A stretch of 42,620 nucleotides of DNA from an uncultured Pelagibacteraceae bacterium (GTDB taxonomy: Bacteria; Pseudomonadota; Alphaproteobacteria; Pelagibacterales; Pelagibacteraceae), in assembly GCA_902525295.1 (NCBI GenBank), contig CABZGR010000003.1, positions 1 through 42,620 on the forward strand, read 5' to 3'. How positions within the stretch are numbered: the stretch's first letter is position 1; every line of letters starts with the position of its first letter. The position numbers and the translations under genes were made by a program. The notes beneath the pieces were generated by a model. That model made no database searches, was not told where the DNA came from, and worked only from the letters and a program-made list of their open reading frames with translations. Positions 1 to 9,862 of this stretch are shown here, piece by piece.

Positions 1-548
1 TGAGAATGTTCATTTGTAATTTTTTTTTTAAATAAATAAATTTTATTATTTTTAGAAACAGCTAATTTTCCAGTAACGTATGGAATGTCATTAAATTTTG
101 AGAATTTATAATCTTTGTAAAAATGATTTACCTCATTTTTAATTAAACCAATTTTAGCCAAAATATTATTTTTTTTTAAAACATTTTTTGTTTTTTTTGC
201 TGTTCGTTTATCAAAATCTTCAATCGAATAATTAACTAATTTAATCTTTTTTTTTATAATAATGTTTGTGCAAGGTGGTGTTTTTCCATAATGGATACAG
301 GGTTCTAAAGTTACATACATATTTGAATTTTTGAAGTTTATTTTATTATTTTTTAAGGCTGCTACTTCAGCATGAGGTCTACCATTAATATCTGTCTTTC
401 CGTAAGAAATGATTTCATCTTTGTGTGTTACTACACATCCGACCGATGGATTTAGTCCTGTTAGTCCCTTATTTTGATTGGCAAGTTCTAGTGCCAATCT
501 CATGAATGCTTTATTTTTTTCTGATGATTTATCTTTTCTTAAAGACAT
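1..548 (-). CDS. ribD: RibD, bifunctional riboflavin deaminase/reductase (partial, C-terminus beyond window edge)
   Basis: Reverse-strand translation from the ATG at 548 gives [40 protein letters not shown]...[10 protein letters not shown], with the cytidine-deaminase-like NPxVG and HAE motifs. It is downstream of nrdR. Confidence 0.9.
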   Translation of the reverse strand, partial: MSLRKDKSSEKNKAFMRLALELANQNKGLTGLNPSVGCVVTHKDEIISYGKTDINGRPHAEVAALKNNKINFKNSNMYVTLEPCIHYGKTPPCTNIIIKKKIKLVNYSIEDFDKRTAKKTKNVLKKNNILAKIGLIKNEVNHFYKDYKFSKFNDIPYVTGKLAVSKNNKIYLFKKKITNEHS

Positions 549-987
549 CGATTTTATCAACAAATTGAACGAAGTCTTTTTCTTCTCTAAAATTTCTATA
601 TACTGATGCAAATCTTACATAAGCTACTGGGTCCAATTCTTTTAATCCTTCCATTACCATTGTACCGATTGTGTTTGAAGAAATTTCACTCTGACCTAGC
701 TCCTCTAAAGACCTTGATATTTTAGATATAAATTTTTCTGCTGTCTCTGTATCTATAGGTCTTTTTTTGAGTGCCACATATATTGATTTCGATAATTTTT
801 CTCTATCAAAAGTAGATTTTCTACCATTTTTTTTTACTACAGTTAATTCTCTGAATTGTACTCTTTCAAAAGTAGTAAATCTTTGTCCACAAATACACAA
901 TCTTCTTCTTCTAATAGCTGTTCCGTCTTCAGTAGGTCTGGAGTCTACAACTGAAGTTTCTCCCTTTTTACATATAGGACAAATCAT
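529..987 (-). CDS. nrdR: Transcriptional repressor NrdR
   Basis: 152 aa; CPxC...C.C zinc ribbon ([41 protein letters not shown]) and ATP-cone; glyA-nrdR-ribD context. Confidence 0.97.
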   Translation of the reverse strand: MICPICKKGETSVVDSRPTEDGTAIRRRRLCICGQRFTTFERVQFRELTVVKKNGRKSTFDREKLSKSIYVALKKRPIDTETAEKFISKISRSLEELGQSEISSNTIGTMVMEGLKELDPVAYVRFASVYRNFREEKDFVQFVDKIDVFKKR

Positions 988-993
988 AATTCA

Positions 994-2304
994 TCATCCC
1001 AAATTTTTATAAATTGGGAAATTTGAACATAAATCAACAACTTCTTTTCTTACTTCGTCTTCAATTTTTGTATTATCGTTAGGGTTTGATGACAAACCTT
1101 TAATTACTTTAGTAATTAGTTCACCAACAATTTTAAATTCGTTTAAACCAAAACCTCTAGTAGTTGCAGCCTGAGAACCTAGTCTTATACCAGAAGTTAC
1201 CATTGGACTTTCTGTATCGAAAGGAATTCCATTTTTATTACATGTTATATTGGCTCTTGATAAACTTTCAGCTGCAGCATTACCTTTGACTCCAAAAGGT
1301 CTTAAATCTACCAACATTAAATGAGTATCTGTTCCTCCAGAATAAATCTTAAAACCATTTGTTTTTAATGTTTCTGCGAGAATTTTTGCATTAGCTAAAA
1401 CATTAGATATATATTCTTTAAAAGAAGGTTCTAATGCTTCTTTAAATCCAACTGCTTTTGCTGCTATTATATGCATAAGAGGTCCGCCCTGATAACCGGG
1501 AAATACAGCTGTATTAATTTTTTTATAAATATCTTCGTGATTTGTTAAAATAATTCCACCTCTGGCACTTCTAAAAACTTTATGAGTTGTAGATGTAACG
1601 ACATGAGCATGATCAACAGGATTTGGATAAACTTTACCAGCAACAAGACCTGAAAAGTGAGCCATATCTACCATAAAGAATGCTCCAACCTTATCAGCAA
1701 TTTCTCTAAATCTTTTAAAATCAATAACCCTAGAATATGCGCTACCTCCAGCAATTATAAGTTTAGGTTTATTTTCAGTTGCTAATCTTTCAACTTCATC
1801 ATAGTCGATTAATTCAGAGGTTTTATCTACATCATAGCTTATTGCATTAAACCATTTGCCTGACATCGCAATTTTAAGACCATGAGTAATATGGCCACCA
1901 GAATTTAAACTCATTCCCATAAAAGTATCACCTGGCTTTAATAATGCTAAAAACACTGCTCCGTTAGCTTGCGCGCCAGAATGAGGTTGTGAGTTCGCAA
2001 ATTTACAATTAAAGAGTTTTTTTAATCTATCGTTAGCAAGTGACTCAGCAACATCAACATGTTCACAACCGTTATAATATCTTTTACCTGGGTAACCTTC
2101 GGCATACTTATTTGTTAGTACTGAACCTTGTGCCTCTAAAACAGCTTGTGAAACAATGTTTTCTGATGCGATTAATTCGATATGATTTTGTTGTCTGATT
2201 AATTCTTTATTTACTGCATCAAATATTTCTGGATCAGCTTCAGACAATTTTTTTTCAAAAAAGTTTTCATATTGAGTATTTAAATATTTTTTTTCACTAG
2301 ACAT
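994..2304 (-). CDS. glyA: Serine hydroxymethyltransferase
   Basis: 436 aa; [44 protein letters not shown]-lysine motif. Confidence 0.98.
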   Translation of the reverse strand: MSSEKKYLNTQYENFFEKKLSEADPEIFDAVNKELIRQQNHIELIASENIVSQAVLEAQGSVLTNKYAEGYPGKRYYNGCEHVDVAESLANDRLKKLFNCKFANSQPHSGAQANGAVFLALLKPGDTFMGMSLNSGGHITHGLKIAMSGKWFNAISYDVDKTSELIDYDEVERLATENKPKLIIAGGSAYSRVIDFKRFREIADKVGAFFMVDMAHFSGLVAGKVYPNPVDHAHVVTSTTHKVFRSARGGIILTNHEDIYKKINTAVFPGYQGGPLMHIIAAKAVGFKEALEPSFKEYISNVLANAKILAETLKTNGFKIYSGGTDTHLMLVDLRPFGVKGNAAAESLSRANITCNKNGIPFDTESPMVTSGIRLGSQAATTRGFGLNEFKIVGELITKVIKGLSSNPNDNTKIEDEVRKEVVDLCSNFPIYKNLG

Positions 2305-2312
2305 TTATTTAC

Positions 2313-2738
2313 CTATATTTTTTTAATTCTTTTTATATGTCTACCACCTTCAAACTCAGTTTTTAGAAAGCTCTCAACACATTTTAAGGCAACTGTTTTT
2401 TTAATAAGCCTTTCTCCTAATGTTATAACATTTGCATCATTATGCAATCGCGATAATTTGGCATTTTTTACTGAATAGCATAAAGCTGCGCGTATTCCCT
2501 TATTTTTGTTTGCAGCAATAGACATTCCTACTCCTGAACCACAAACAAGTATTCCTACATGATTCTTATTTTTCGCCACTTGTTTACAAAGTTTATGAGC
2601 AAAATCAGGGTAATCAACGGACTTCTTATTTTGTTTTGGTCCCAGATCTTTTATTGGATAATTTTTATTAAAGTATTTTAAAATATTCCTTTTTAAATTA
2701 AAACCACCATGATCTGAAGCAATAAAAATTTTTTTCAA
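2313..2738 (-). CDS. rpiB: Ribose-5-phosphate isomerase B
   Basis: 141 aa; ASDHGGFNLK, DYPDFA, GILVCGSGVGMSIAANK. Confidence 0.97.
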   Translation of the reverse strand: MKKIFIASDHGGFNLKRNILKYFNKNYPIKDLGPKQNKKSVDYPDFAHKLCKQVAKNKNHVGILVCGSGVGMSIAANKNKGIRAALCYSVKNAKLSRLHNDANVITLGERLIKKTVALKCVESFLKTEFEGGRHIKRIKKI

Positions 2739-2739
2739 T

Positions 2740-3330
2740 TTAATTAAATTTGTAATTTAAAACACAAGCAACAAGGTGAACTCTATTTTCTTCACCCCCA
2801 TTAAATGCATTGTGATATTTAGTATTATTAGTAATCCAAACAGAGCCATCTGCTGGCATATGTTTTGCAACATTATCAACGACCATTATTGCTCCGGGAT
2901 TTGTGTATATAGGTATATGAAGCCTTGGCTCAGGATCTCTATGCCAACTCAATGTTGATCTTGGCTCTTTAAGAAGAAGTCTCATCCTACCTAATTTATA
3001 CTTTTTCGTTAATTGATCATAAACTTCTTTGAAATAAGTATTTTTAAAATCGTCAACAAATTCTGTATATTTATGTTCATCAATTTTACTTTCCCTCTGT
3101 ACCTCAACACCTGTACTATCTGGCTTAGTCCAATAAATTCCTCTTACATTATTTCCTTTAATAGAATCTGGATCACCTGGAATTTGATTTAAAGGTATAC
3201 CAGCGAAGTGAGGTATTCCAAGACTTGTATCAAAACCTTTTATTTTTAATACTTCATCGCAAGCTTGTTTTAATTTTATGATATCAAATTTTACGTCTTG
3301 TTTTTGAAAATCATTGAATAATTGTGACAT
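2740..3330 (-). CDS. Aspartyl/asparaginyl beta-hydroxylase-like (2OG-Fe(II)) oxygenase
   Basis: 196 aa; STLSWHRDPEPRLHIPIYTN ... HNAFNGGEENRVHLVACV resembles the Asp_Arg_Hydrox cupin core (RLHxP plus a distal His/Arg). Confidence 0.7.
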   Translation of the reverse strand: MSQLFNDFQKQDVKFDIIKLKQACDEVLKIKGFDTSLGIPHFAGIPLNQIPGDPDSIKGNNVRGIYWTKPDSTGVEVQRESKIDEHKYTEFVDDFKNTYFKEVYDQLTKKYKLGRMRLLLKEPRSTLSWHRDPEPRLHIPIYTNPGAIMVVDNVAKHMPADGSVWITNNTKYHNAFNGGEENRVHLVACVLNYKFN

Positions 3331-3354
3331 CGATGCTCTACTATCTTATAGACT

Positions 3355-3360
3355 ATTATA
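3355..3360 (-). promoter_or_regulatory. Putative -10 box (TATAAT) of the oxygenase-rpiB-glyA-nrdR-ribD operon
   Basis: Perfect TATAAT on the minus strand about 25 nt upstream of the ATG at 3330, with TTGATG 19 nt further upstream (longer than the optimal spacer). Confidence 0.4.
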
Positions 3361-3400
3361 TTAAATATTACTATTGTCGCATCAAAAAAATTAATTGATA

Positions 3401-4387
3401 ATGATTATCACAGGTAGCTATCCTAATTTAAGATTGAGAAGATCAAGAAAATTTGGTTGGTCTAGAAGATTGGTTCAAGATAATGATCTATCTTATAATG
3501 ATTTTATTTTACCTATCTTTCTTACTGAAGGTAAAGCTAAAAAGGTTCCAATCAATTCTATGCCAAATGTATTTAGGTATTCTATTGATAAGATAAAAAG
3601 TGTAGTTGATAAAGCATTAAAATTGGGAATACCAATGGTAGCATTATTTCCTCATACAAATCCAAAAAAAAAAGATGAACATGGAAACGAAGCATTAAAT
3701 GAAAATAATTTAGTTTGCCAAGCAATAAAATTAATTAAAAAAAATTATAAAAATGAAATTGGAATAATGTGTGATGTTGCATTAGATCCATATACATCAC
3801 ATGGTCATGATGGAATAATTAAAAAAAATGAAATTTTAAATGATGAAACATTAGAAATCTTGATTAAACAATCAATATTGCAGGCAAAAATGGGGTGCGA
3901 TGTGATTGCACCATCAGATATGATGGATGGTAGAGTTTTAAAAATTCGTAAAGCTTTAGATAAAAATAATCTTAAAGATGTTCAAATTTTATCATATGCT
4001 GTTAAGTATGCATCAAGTTTTTATGGCCCATTCAGAAATGCTGTTGGATCAAGAAGTCTCTTAAAAGGAGACAAAAAAACTTATCAAATGGATTTTAAAA
4101 ATAATTATGAATCATTAAGAGAAGTTGCATTAGATATAAAAGAAGGAGCAGACATGATTATAGTAAAACCAGGGATGCCTTATCTTGATATAATTAGGGA
4201 AGTTAAGAATAATTTTAAAATTCCAGTTATCGCATATCAAGTATCAGGGGAATATAGTCTGATACAAAATGCAATTTCAAAGAATATATTAGATAAAAAA
4301 TCGATATACGAAAGCCTAGTTTCTTTTAAAAGAGCTGGGGCAAATGCAATTATAACGTATTTTGCTGATCAAATAAAACTAGATTAA
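3401..4387 (+). CDS. hemB: Delta-aminolevulinic acid dehydratase (porphobilinogen synthase)
   Basis: SYPNLRLRRSRKFGWSRRLV; IMCDVALDPYTSHGHDG; DVIAPSDMMDGRV; MIIVKPGMPYLDI. The ORF track starts at TTG 3395; ATG 3401 is preferred. Confidence 0.97.
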   Translation: MIITGSYPNLRLRRSRKFGWSRRLVQDNDLSYNDFILPIFLTEGKAKKVPINSMPNVFRYSIDKIKSVVDKALKLGIPMVALFPHTNPKKKDEHGNEALNENNLVCQAIKLIKKNYKNEIGIMCDVALDPYTSHGHDGIIKKNEILNDETLEILIKQSILQAKMGCDVIAPSDMMDGRVLKIRKALDKNNLKDVQILSYAVKYASSFYGPFRNAVGSRSLLKGDKKTYQMDFKNNYESLREVALDIKEGADMIIVKPGMPYLDIIREVKNNFKIPVIAYQVSGEYSLIQNAISKNILDKKSIYESLVSFKRAGANAIITYFADQIKLD

Positions 4388-5059
4388 TTTTAGAGAATTT
4401 TGAAAATTATATCTTGTTTTGGGAAAATTAAGATTATTTGGTTTAACTATTGTTTTGTCTAAAAAGTCTCCTACAATTTTTAAAGCATCAAAAGTATCTT
4501 CAAAGCTTATATCTTCTTCATTTTTATTTACTAAAAAATTTGGAATGATTTTGCCAGAATTTTTTAATTTATAATTAATTTTATTACCTTCAGAAACTTT
4601 TTCTACATAATCATTAAAGTCTATGTCATATCCAATTAATTTATAAAAGTTTAACTCCCAATATACAAACTTTGAAAGCCACTCTTCATCTTTTATTATC
4701 TCAAAATAATTATCAATTAAGTGATAAATCTCTCTATTTTTTTCGTTCTCTACTGTTAAAATTTTAATCAAATTCATTGTATAAATTATACAAAGGAGTT
4801 TTTGCTTATCTTCTAAAAAGTAAGGAGTTTTAAATTCATCTATTTCAACTTTTAAAGAACCAATTTTTGATTGAGATTTTGAATTATAATTTATATGCAA
4901 TTTATTACCCTCAAATAGGTAGTTTTTTATTTTTTTTGAAGTTCCTCCAAAAATAATTCCTGAAATTTTTCCATGATCTTCAGTATAAAATTCAGATATT
5001 ACAGAATTTTCATTATATTTATTTTTTGAAAGTAAGTAACCTTTGTCTTGCCAATTCAT
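4379..5059 (-). CDS. recO: DNA repair protein RecO
   Basis: 226 aa; N-terminal OB-like segment MNWQDKGYLLSKNKYNENSVISEFYTEDHGKISGIIFGG; directly downstream of rnc. Confidence 0.88.
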   Translation of the reverse strand: MNWQDKGYLLSKNKYNENSVISEFYTEDHGKISGIIFGGTSKKIKNYLFEGNKLHINYNSKSQSKIGSLKVEIDEFKTPYFLEDKQKLLCIIYTMNLIKILTVENEKNREIYHLIDNYFEIIKDEEWLSKFVYWELNFYKLIGYDIDFNDYVEKVSEGNKINYKLKNSGKIIPNFLVNKNEEDISFEDTFDALKIVGDFLDKTIVKPNNLNFPKTRYNFQNSLKLI

Positions 5060-5721
5060 TATATTTTAATAGTTTCTAAAAGTTTCATAGCTGCGGCTTG
5101 TTCTGCATTTTTTTTTGAACTACCATCAGCGATAACTGTTTTGCTATCCTTAATTTTTACACTAATTTTAAAATTTGGTTTATGTCTTGGCCCTGTATTA
5201 GAAATAAGTTTATATATCGGCAAAGTTTTAAATTTCTTCAAAGAGTATTCTTGTAATCTTGTTTTGGAGTCGATCACGGTAACATCTGATAAGTTTAAAT
5301 AATTTTTCCAATAATTTAATATAAATTTAGAGGAAACTTCAAAACCTTTATCTATATAAATTGCACCAATTAATGATTCACAACAATCAGATATAATTTT
5401 CTTTTCTATATTTACTTTCTTTTTCTTTTCAGTGTTTCCGGTTAATATATAATTATCCAACTCTAATTCCTTACCAATTTCAAAACATTTATTTTTGTTA
5501 ACTAAATTTGCAAGCTTTTTATCAATTATACCAACTTTTTCATTTGGATATAATTCTAGTAGTTTCTTTGATATTACAAATCCCAAAACCCTATCACCTA
5601 AAAATTCTAATTTTTCATAATTATTTTTTGTATCGAAACTTTTGTGTGTTAAGGCTTGTGTCAATATTTGAACATCTTTGAAACTAATACCTATTTTCTT
5701 TTGTAGTTTGTTTAACTTCAT
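5059..5721 (-). CDS. rnc: Ribonuclease III
   Basis: 220 aa; ALTHKSF, NYEKLEFLGDRVLGFVIS signature, C-terminal dsRBD (KNAEQAAAMKLLE). Confidence 0.97.
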   Translation of the reverse strand: MKLNKLQKKIGISFKDVQILTQALTHKSFDTKNNYEKLEFLGDRVLGFVISKKLLELYPNEKVGIIDKKLANLVNKNKCFEIGKELELDNYILTGNTEKKKKVNIEKKIISDCCESLIGAIYIDKGFEVSSKFILNYWKNYLNLSDVTVIDSKTRLQEYSLKKFKTLPIYKLISNTGPRHKPNFKISVKIKDSKTVIADGSSKKNAEQAAAMKLLETIKI

Positions 5722-5725
5722 TTAT

Positions 5726-6454
5726 TTAAATTATTTTATTAAAAAATCTTTCAAATCGAACTATTTCATTCCATTTGAAAATATTAAAAATACTTCCTTT
5801 CCTTGGATTAGATGAAAAAAATAAAATTCGAGCTTTTCCTACTAAATTATTTTGATTGACATAACCAACCTCGGATAGAAATCTACTGTCTTTAGAACAA
5901 TCTCTATTGTCACCTAAGAAAAAATAATGATTTTCAGGAACAATGTATTTATCTGAATTAGAAAATGTTACATCAGTTCTATATGCAGCTAAATAACTTT
6001 TTCCATTTGGAAGTTTTTCTTCAAATATATTGACATTAATTTGGGATGATCCGCAATATAACTTATCATTTTTGCTTTTAATTGTTTTTAATACTTGATT
6101 AGAGTTTATATATAAATCACCGTCAATAAACTGTATTGTATCGCCTGGTAAACCAATCAATCTTTTAATATAATCTGTACGATTATCAGCAGGTGTTTTA
6201 AAAACTATAACATCTCCTCTTTTAGGATTTTTATTTAATATGCGTCCTTTAAAAATAGGAGGACTAAAAGGAAATGAATGTTTACTATATCCGTAAGAAA
6301 ATTTTGTAACAAATAATCTGTCACCCACAAGCAAGTTAGTTTCCATTGATGATGATGGTATATAAAATGGCTGGATTAATATTGACCTTATAAATACTGC
6401 AATTATTAACGCATAAAATAATGTTTTAGTATTATCAATTATGAAATTTTTCAT
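5726..6454 (-). CDS. lepB: Signal peptidase I
   Basis: 242 aa; IPSSSMETNLLVGDRLFVTKFSYG (catalytic Ser), RGDVIVFKTP...DYIKRLIGLPGDTI (catalytic Lys), FFLGDNRDCSKDSR. Confidence 0.97.
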   Translation of the reverse strand: MKNFIIDNTKTLFYALIIAVFIRSILIQPFYIPSSSMETNLLVGDRLFVTKFSYGYSKHSFPFSPPIFKGRILNKNPKRGDVIVFKTPADNRTDYIKRLIGLPGDTIQFIDGDLYINSNQVLKTIKSKNDKLYCGSSQINVNIFEEKLPNGKSYLAAYRTDVTFSNSDKYIVPENHYFFLGDNRDCSKDSRFLSEVGYVNQNNLVGKARILFFSSNPRKGSIFNIFKWNEIVRFERFFNKII

Positions 6455-6837
6455 TTTTTTCTATTCAAAATAACAAATGCAATTGAGTGGTTTTTTTCAT
6501 CTGAAAGTGAAAGATGTATATCGTAATTCTTTAATTTAAAATTTTTTTTTAATATATCTTTTATTTTCTGTGAAATTTTGATTTTAGGTGATCCTTTCTT
6601 ATTATTGTATATTTCAATATCATTAAAATTAATATTATCTCTAAAGCCTGTGCCTATTGATTTAACAAAAGCTTCTTTAGCAGCAAATCTTTTTGCAAAG
6701 TAATTCGTTTTGTTTCTATATTTTTTTGATTGTTTAATTTCATTCAATGTAAAGAGTCTTTTTTTAAAACCTTTAATTTTTAGGGATTTCTTTATTCTTT
6801 TATTATCAATAATATCAACACCGTTACCAATTATCAT
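6451..6837 (-). CDS. acpS: Holo-[acyl-carrier-protein] synthase
   Basis: 128 aa; MIIGNGVDIIDNKRI, FAKRFAAKEAFVKSIGTG, HLSLSDEKNHSIAFVI. Confidence 0.96.
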   Translation of the reverse strand: MIIGNGVDIIDNKRIKKSLKIKGFKKRLFTLNEIKQSKKYRNKTNYFAKRFAAKEAFVKSIGTGFRDNINFNDIEIYNNKKGSPKIKISQKIKDILKKNFKLKNYDIHLSLSDEKNHSIAFVILNRKK

Positions 6838-7556
6838 TAGTTTAATATTTTTCTAAAATTAGTGATTACTTTTTTCATACCAAACATGATGGCCTCTCCA
6901 ATTATAAAATGTCCAATATTAAATTCCTCTATAGATTTAATCTTTCTTAAAATTTTAGTTGATTTATAATCTAGGCCATGACCTGCATGAACTTCCATTC
7001 CTAGTTTTTTTGCTAACGCAGCACAATTTTTTATTTTTTTGAACTCGACTAAATAATTTTTGTTGTTTTTAACTTTTAAAGCAAATTTTCCTGTATGAAG
7101 TTCCACACATTTTGCATTTAATTCTTTTGATGCAAAAACATCTTTAATATTTGGATTGATGAAAAGACTTGTTCTAATTTTTTTTGAATTTAATTTACTA
7201 ATTACTTTTTTAATTATTTTTTTATTTTTTGTGATATTTAAACCTCCTTCGGTTGTTATTTCATTCCTTTTTTCAGGAACTATACAAACAAAATTAGGTT
7301 TATATTTTAATGCAATTTTAAGCATTTCATTATTAGCAGCCATTTCTAAATTTATTGGTATCCTTTTAATTTTTGAAAATATAGCTACGTCTTCATCTCG
7401 AATATGTCTACGATCCTCTCTTAAATGAATAGTAATAGAATTTGCACCGAAATTCATAACTTGTCTTGCATATGAAATAGGATTAGGATGACCCTCGCCT
7501 CTGGCGTTTCTTAATGTTGCAATATGATCTACGTTAACACCTAGTCTAGACTTCAT
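6837..7556 (-). CDS. pdxJ: Pyridoxine 5'-phosphate synthase
   Basis: 239 aa; LGVNVDHIATLRNARGEGHPNP, TIHLREDRRHIRD, EVHAGHGLDY. Confidence 0.97.
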   Translation of the reverse strand: MKSRLGVNVDHIATLRNARGEGHPNPISYARQVMNFGANSITIHLREDRRHIRDEDVAIFSKIKRIPINLEMAANNEMLKIALKYKPNFVCIVPEKRNEITTEGGLNITKNKKIIKKVISKLNSKKIRTSLFINPNIKDVFASKELNAKCVELHTGKFALKVKNNKNYLVEFKKIKNCAALAKKLGMEVHAGHGLDYKSTKILRKIKSIEEFNIGHFIIGEAIMFGMKKVITNFRKILN

Positions 7557-8143
7557 TTTAAGTATCTACTTCCAGGTTTTGTAATTGGAATTTTTTTCAA
7601 CCCAATTGGTAAATCATTTTTTTTATAAGTTGGTATTTCTAATTTAATTTGGGAAACAATATTTTTATCTTTAATTTTTAAACTTGGTTTACTAGATCTA
7701 TTAATCAAACACGCATATCCAACTACTTTTGATTTAAATTTTTTTACAAGTCTGGCACATTCTAAACTTGATTTACCTGTAGTAATTACATCTTCTACAA
7801 TCAAAACTTTAGAATTTTTTTTTATTGAAAAACCTCTTCTTAAAGTAAATTTACCATTAACTCTTTCACAAAAAATTGTCTCTTTGTTCAATAAATTTCC
7901 AACGATATAACCTATTACAATACCACCCATAGCTGGTGACAAAATTATATCAATTTTTTTGAATTTTTTTTTTATTTTGGAGGTTAAGGATTTACAAAAT
8001 TTTTCTGATTTTTTTGGATAACTTAATAATTTAGCACACTGAACATATTGAGGAGAATGTAAACCCGAAGATAAAACAAAATGTCCTTCTAAAAGTGCCT
8101 TAGTTTTTTTTAAAACCGCTAAAGAATCTTTTAAAGAAAGCAT
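7553..8143 (-). CDS. pyrE: Orotate phosphoribosyltransferase
   Basis: 196 aa; LLEGHFVLSSGLHSPQYVQ and PRPP loop VLIVEDVITTGKSS. Confidence 0.96.
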   Translation of the reverse strand: MLSLKDSLAVLKKTKALLEGHFVLSSGLHSPQYVQCAKLLSYPKKSEKFCKSLTSKIKKKFKKIDIILSPAMGGIVIGYIVGNLLNKETIFCERVNGKFTLRRGFSIKKNSKVLIVEDVITTGKSSLECARLVKKFKSKVVGYACLINRSSKPSLKIKDKNIVSQIKLEIPTYKKNDLPIGLKKIPITKPGSRYLK

Positions 8144-9842
8144 ATTTTTTGTTTTTGTGTCTAATTATTTTGAAGTTATATTCTTTCTGTTTTAGCTCAC
8201 TAATAAGTTTTGTAAAGTTTTTCAAATCTTGAATAATTAAGTTGAACCTAAAATTTATGGTTCTTTTAGTCTTTTCTACCATTTCAACACTTGAAATGTT
8301 TACATTATTTGTTCCAATCATTGTTGTAACGTCACCTAATATTCCAGGTCTGTCAGGTAAAGACATCCAAAGGGTAGTGTTGTATTTTTTTTCTGTGGGC
8401 TTGCTGTCTTCTTTATATTGCCAGTATCTTCTTATTGCAGCTCTAGCTTTACCAGTTTTAGCACTTGTTATCCAATGCAAAGAAGGTGAATCTTTTTTTG
8501 ATGTTAATATTTTAACTACATCTCCATTTCGCAATATTGATTGTAGAGGACTTTCCTTTCCATTTATTTCACATCCAATTGCAGTATCACCTACTTTAGT
8601 GTGAACAGCATAAGCAAAATCAATTGGACTTGCTTCTTTGGGTAATTTTATAACTGAGCCTTTTGGTGTAAAACAAAAAACATTTTCTTGAAACATTTGC
8701 AGTTTTGTATACTCAAAATAATGTTCAGGATTTTCATTTTTATCAATAATTTCTACTAGATCTGCTAACCAATCATATTCCTTCCAAGTTAAAGAGTTAA
8801 ATTTTTCTGACGATTTATATTTCCAATGAGAAGCTATACCTCTTTGAGCAAATTCATGCATTTGTTGTGTTCTTAGTTGTATTTCAATAGGTCTTTTATT
8901 TGGACCAATCACAGCTGTATGAAGAGATTTATAATTATTTATTTTTGGAGATGAAATGTAATCTTTAAATCTACCAGGTATGCAATTCCATTTATTATGA
9001 ATTACGCCTAAGGTTTTGTAACAATTTTCAACATTATCTAAAATTATTCTAAAACCAATTATGTCTGTAATTTGCTCTAGTGAGGTTCTTTTTTTTTGTA
9101 TTTTTCTCCAAATAGAAAAAGGCGTTTTTTCTCTAGAAAAAATTTTAAAATCAATATTATTTTCATTTAATAGATTTTCAAATTCACTAAGAACTGAATT
9201 ATAATTAATCAAATTATTATCTTTTATTGTGTCTAATCTATCTTTGATCATTTTTCTTGCTTCAGGATTTAAAATATCGAAAGAAAGATCTTCAAGTTCA
9301 TCTCTTATTCTATTCATTCCCATTCTATCAGCTAGAGGAGCATAAATTTCCATAGTTTCTTTAGCAATTCTTTTTCTTTTTTCCTCTTTATCAATAGCCT
9401 TCAAAGTTCGCATATTATGCAAACGATCTGCAAGTTTTACAAGAAGGACTCTGATATCTTTAGAAGTTGCAAGGATGAGTTTTCTAAAATTTTCAGCTTT
9501 TGAATTAGAAATAGCTTGGTTTTCAAAAACTGAAATTTTTGTAACTCCATCAACCAAATCAGCAACTTCTTTTCCAAATTGTTCTTCTATAGTTTTATAA
9601 GTTGCATAAGTATCTTCTATGGTATCATGAAGTAAACCAGTTGCTATCGTTGCACTATCCAACTTAAGTTCGGTTAAAATATTTGCAACAGCAACAGGAT
9701 GAATGACGTAGGGATCTCCTGATTGTCGTTTTTGATCTTTATGAACTTTCACTGCAAAATCATATGCTTTGCTTAGAGTTTCTGGGTTCAGAAACTTATT
9801 GTATGATTTAACCTTATTTATCAATTCGTCAGAATTTAGCAT
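8100..9842 (-). CDS. RelA/SpoT homologue (ppGpp synthetase/hydrolase), compact form
   Basis: 580 aa; HD domain (GLLHDTIEDT), synthetase (GRFKDYISSPKINNYKSLHTAVIG), TGS (IDFAYAVHTKVGD), ACT (LPDRPGILGDVTTMIG). Region between TGS and ACT is nearly absent. Confidence 0.95.
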   Translation of the reverse strand: MLNSDELINKVKSYNKFLNPETLSKAYDFAVKVHKDQKRQSGDPYVIHPVAVANILTELKLDSATIATGLLHDTIEDTYATYKTIEEQFGKEVADLVDGVTKISVFENQAISNSKAENFRKLILATSKDIRVLLVKLADRLHNMRTLKAIDKEEKRKRIAKETMEIYAPLADRMGMNRIRDELEDLSFDILNPEARKMIKDRLDTIKDNNLINYNSVLSEFENLLNENNIDFKIFSREKTPFSIWRKIQKKRTSLEQITDIIGFRIILDNVENCYKTLGVIHNKWNCIPGRFKDYISSPKINNYKSLHTAVIGPNKRPIEIQLRTQQMHEFAQRGIASHWKYKSSEKFNSLTWKEYDWLADLVEIIDKNENPEHYFEYTKLQMFQENVFCFTPKGSVIKLPKEASPIDFAYAVHTKVGDTAIGCEINGKESPLQSILRNGDVVKILTSKKDSPSLHWITSAKTGKARAAIRRYWQYKEDSKPTEKKYNTTLWMSLPDRPGILGDVTTMIGTNNVNISSVEMVEKTKRTINFRFNLIIQDLKNFTKLISELKQKEYNFKIIRHKNKKYAFFKRFFSGFKKN

Positions 9843-9862
9843 CGATTTATTATATCACTTAT

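Noticed and set aside
767-1012. 81-aa plus-strand ORF antisense to nrdR
   Set aside because: Antisense to a conserved gene, no family resemblance.
2305-2312. Possible glycine riboswitch upstream of glyA
   Set aside because: Only 8 nt separate rpiB and glyA; no room for an aptamer.
8242-8604. 120-aa plus-strand ORF antisense to rsh
   Set aside because: Lies over the conserved TGS/ACT coding region; hydrophobic low-complexity translation; shadow ORF.
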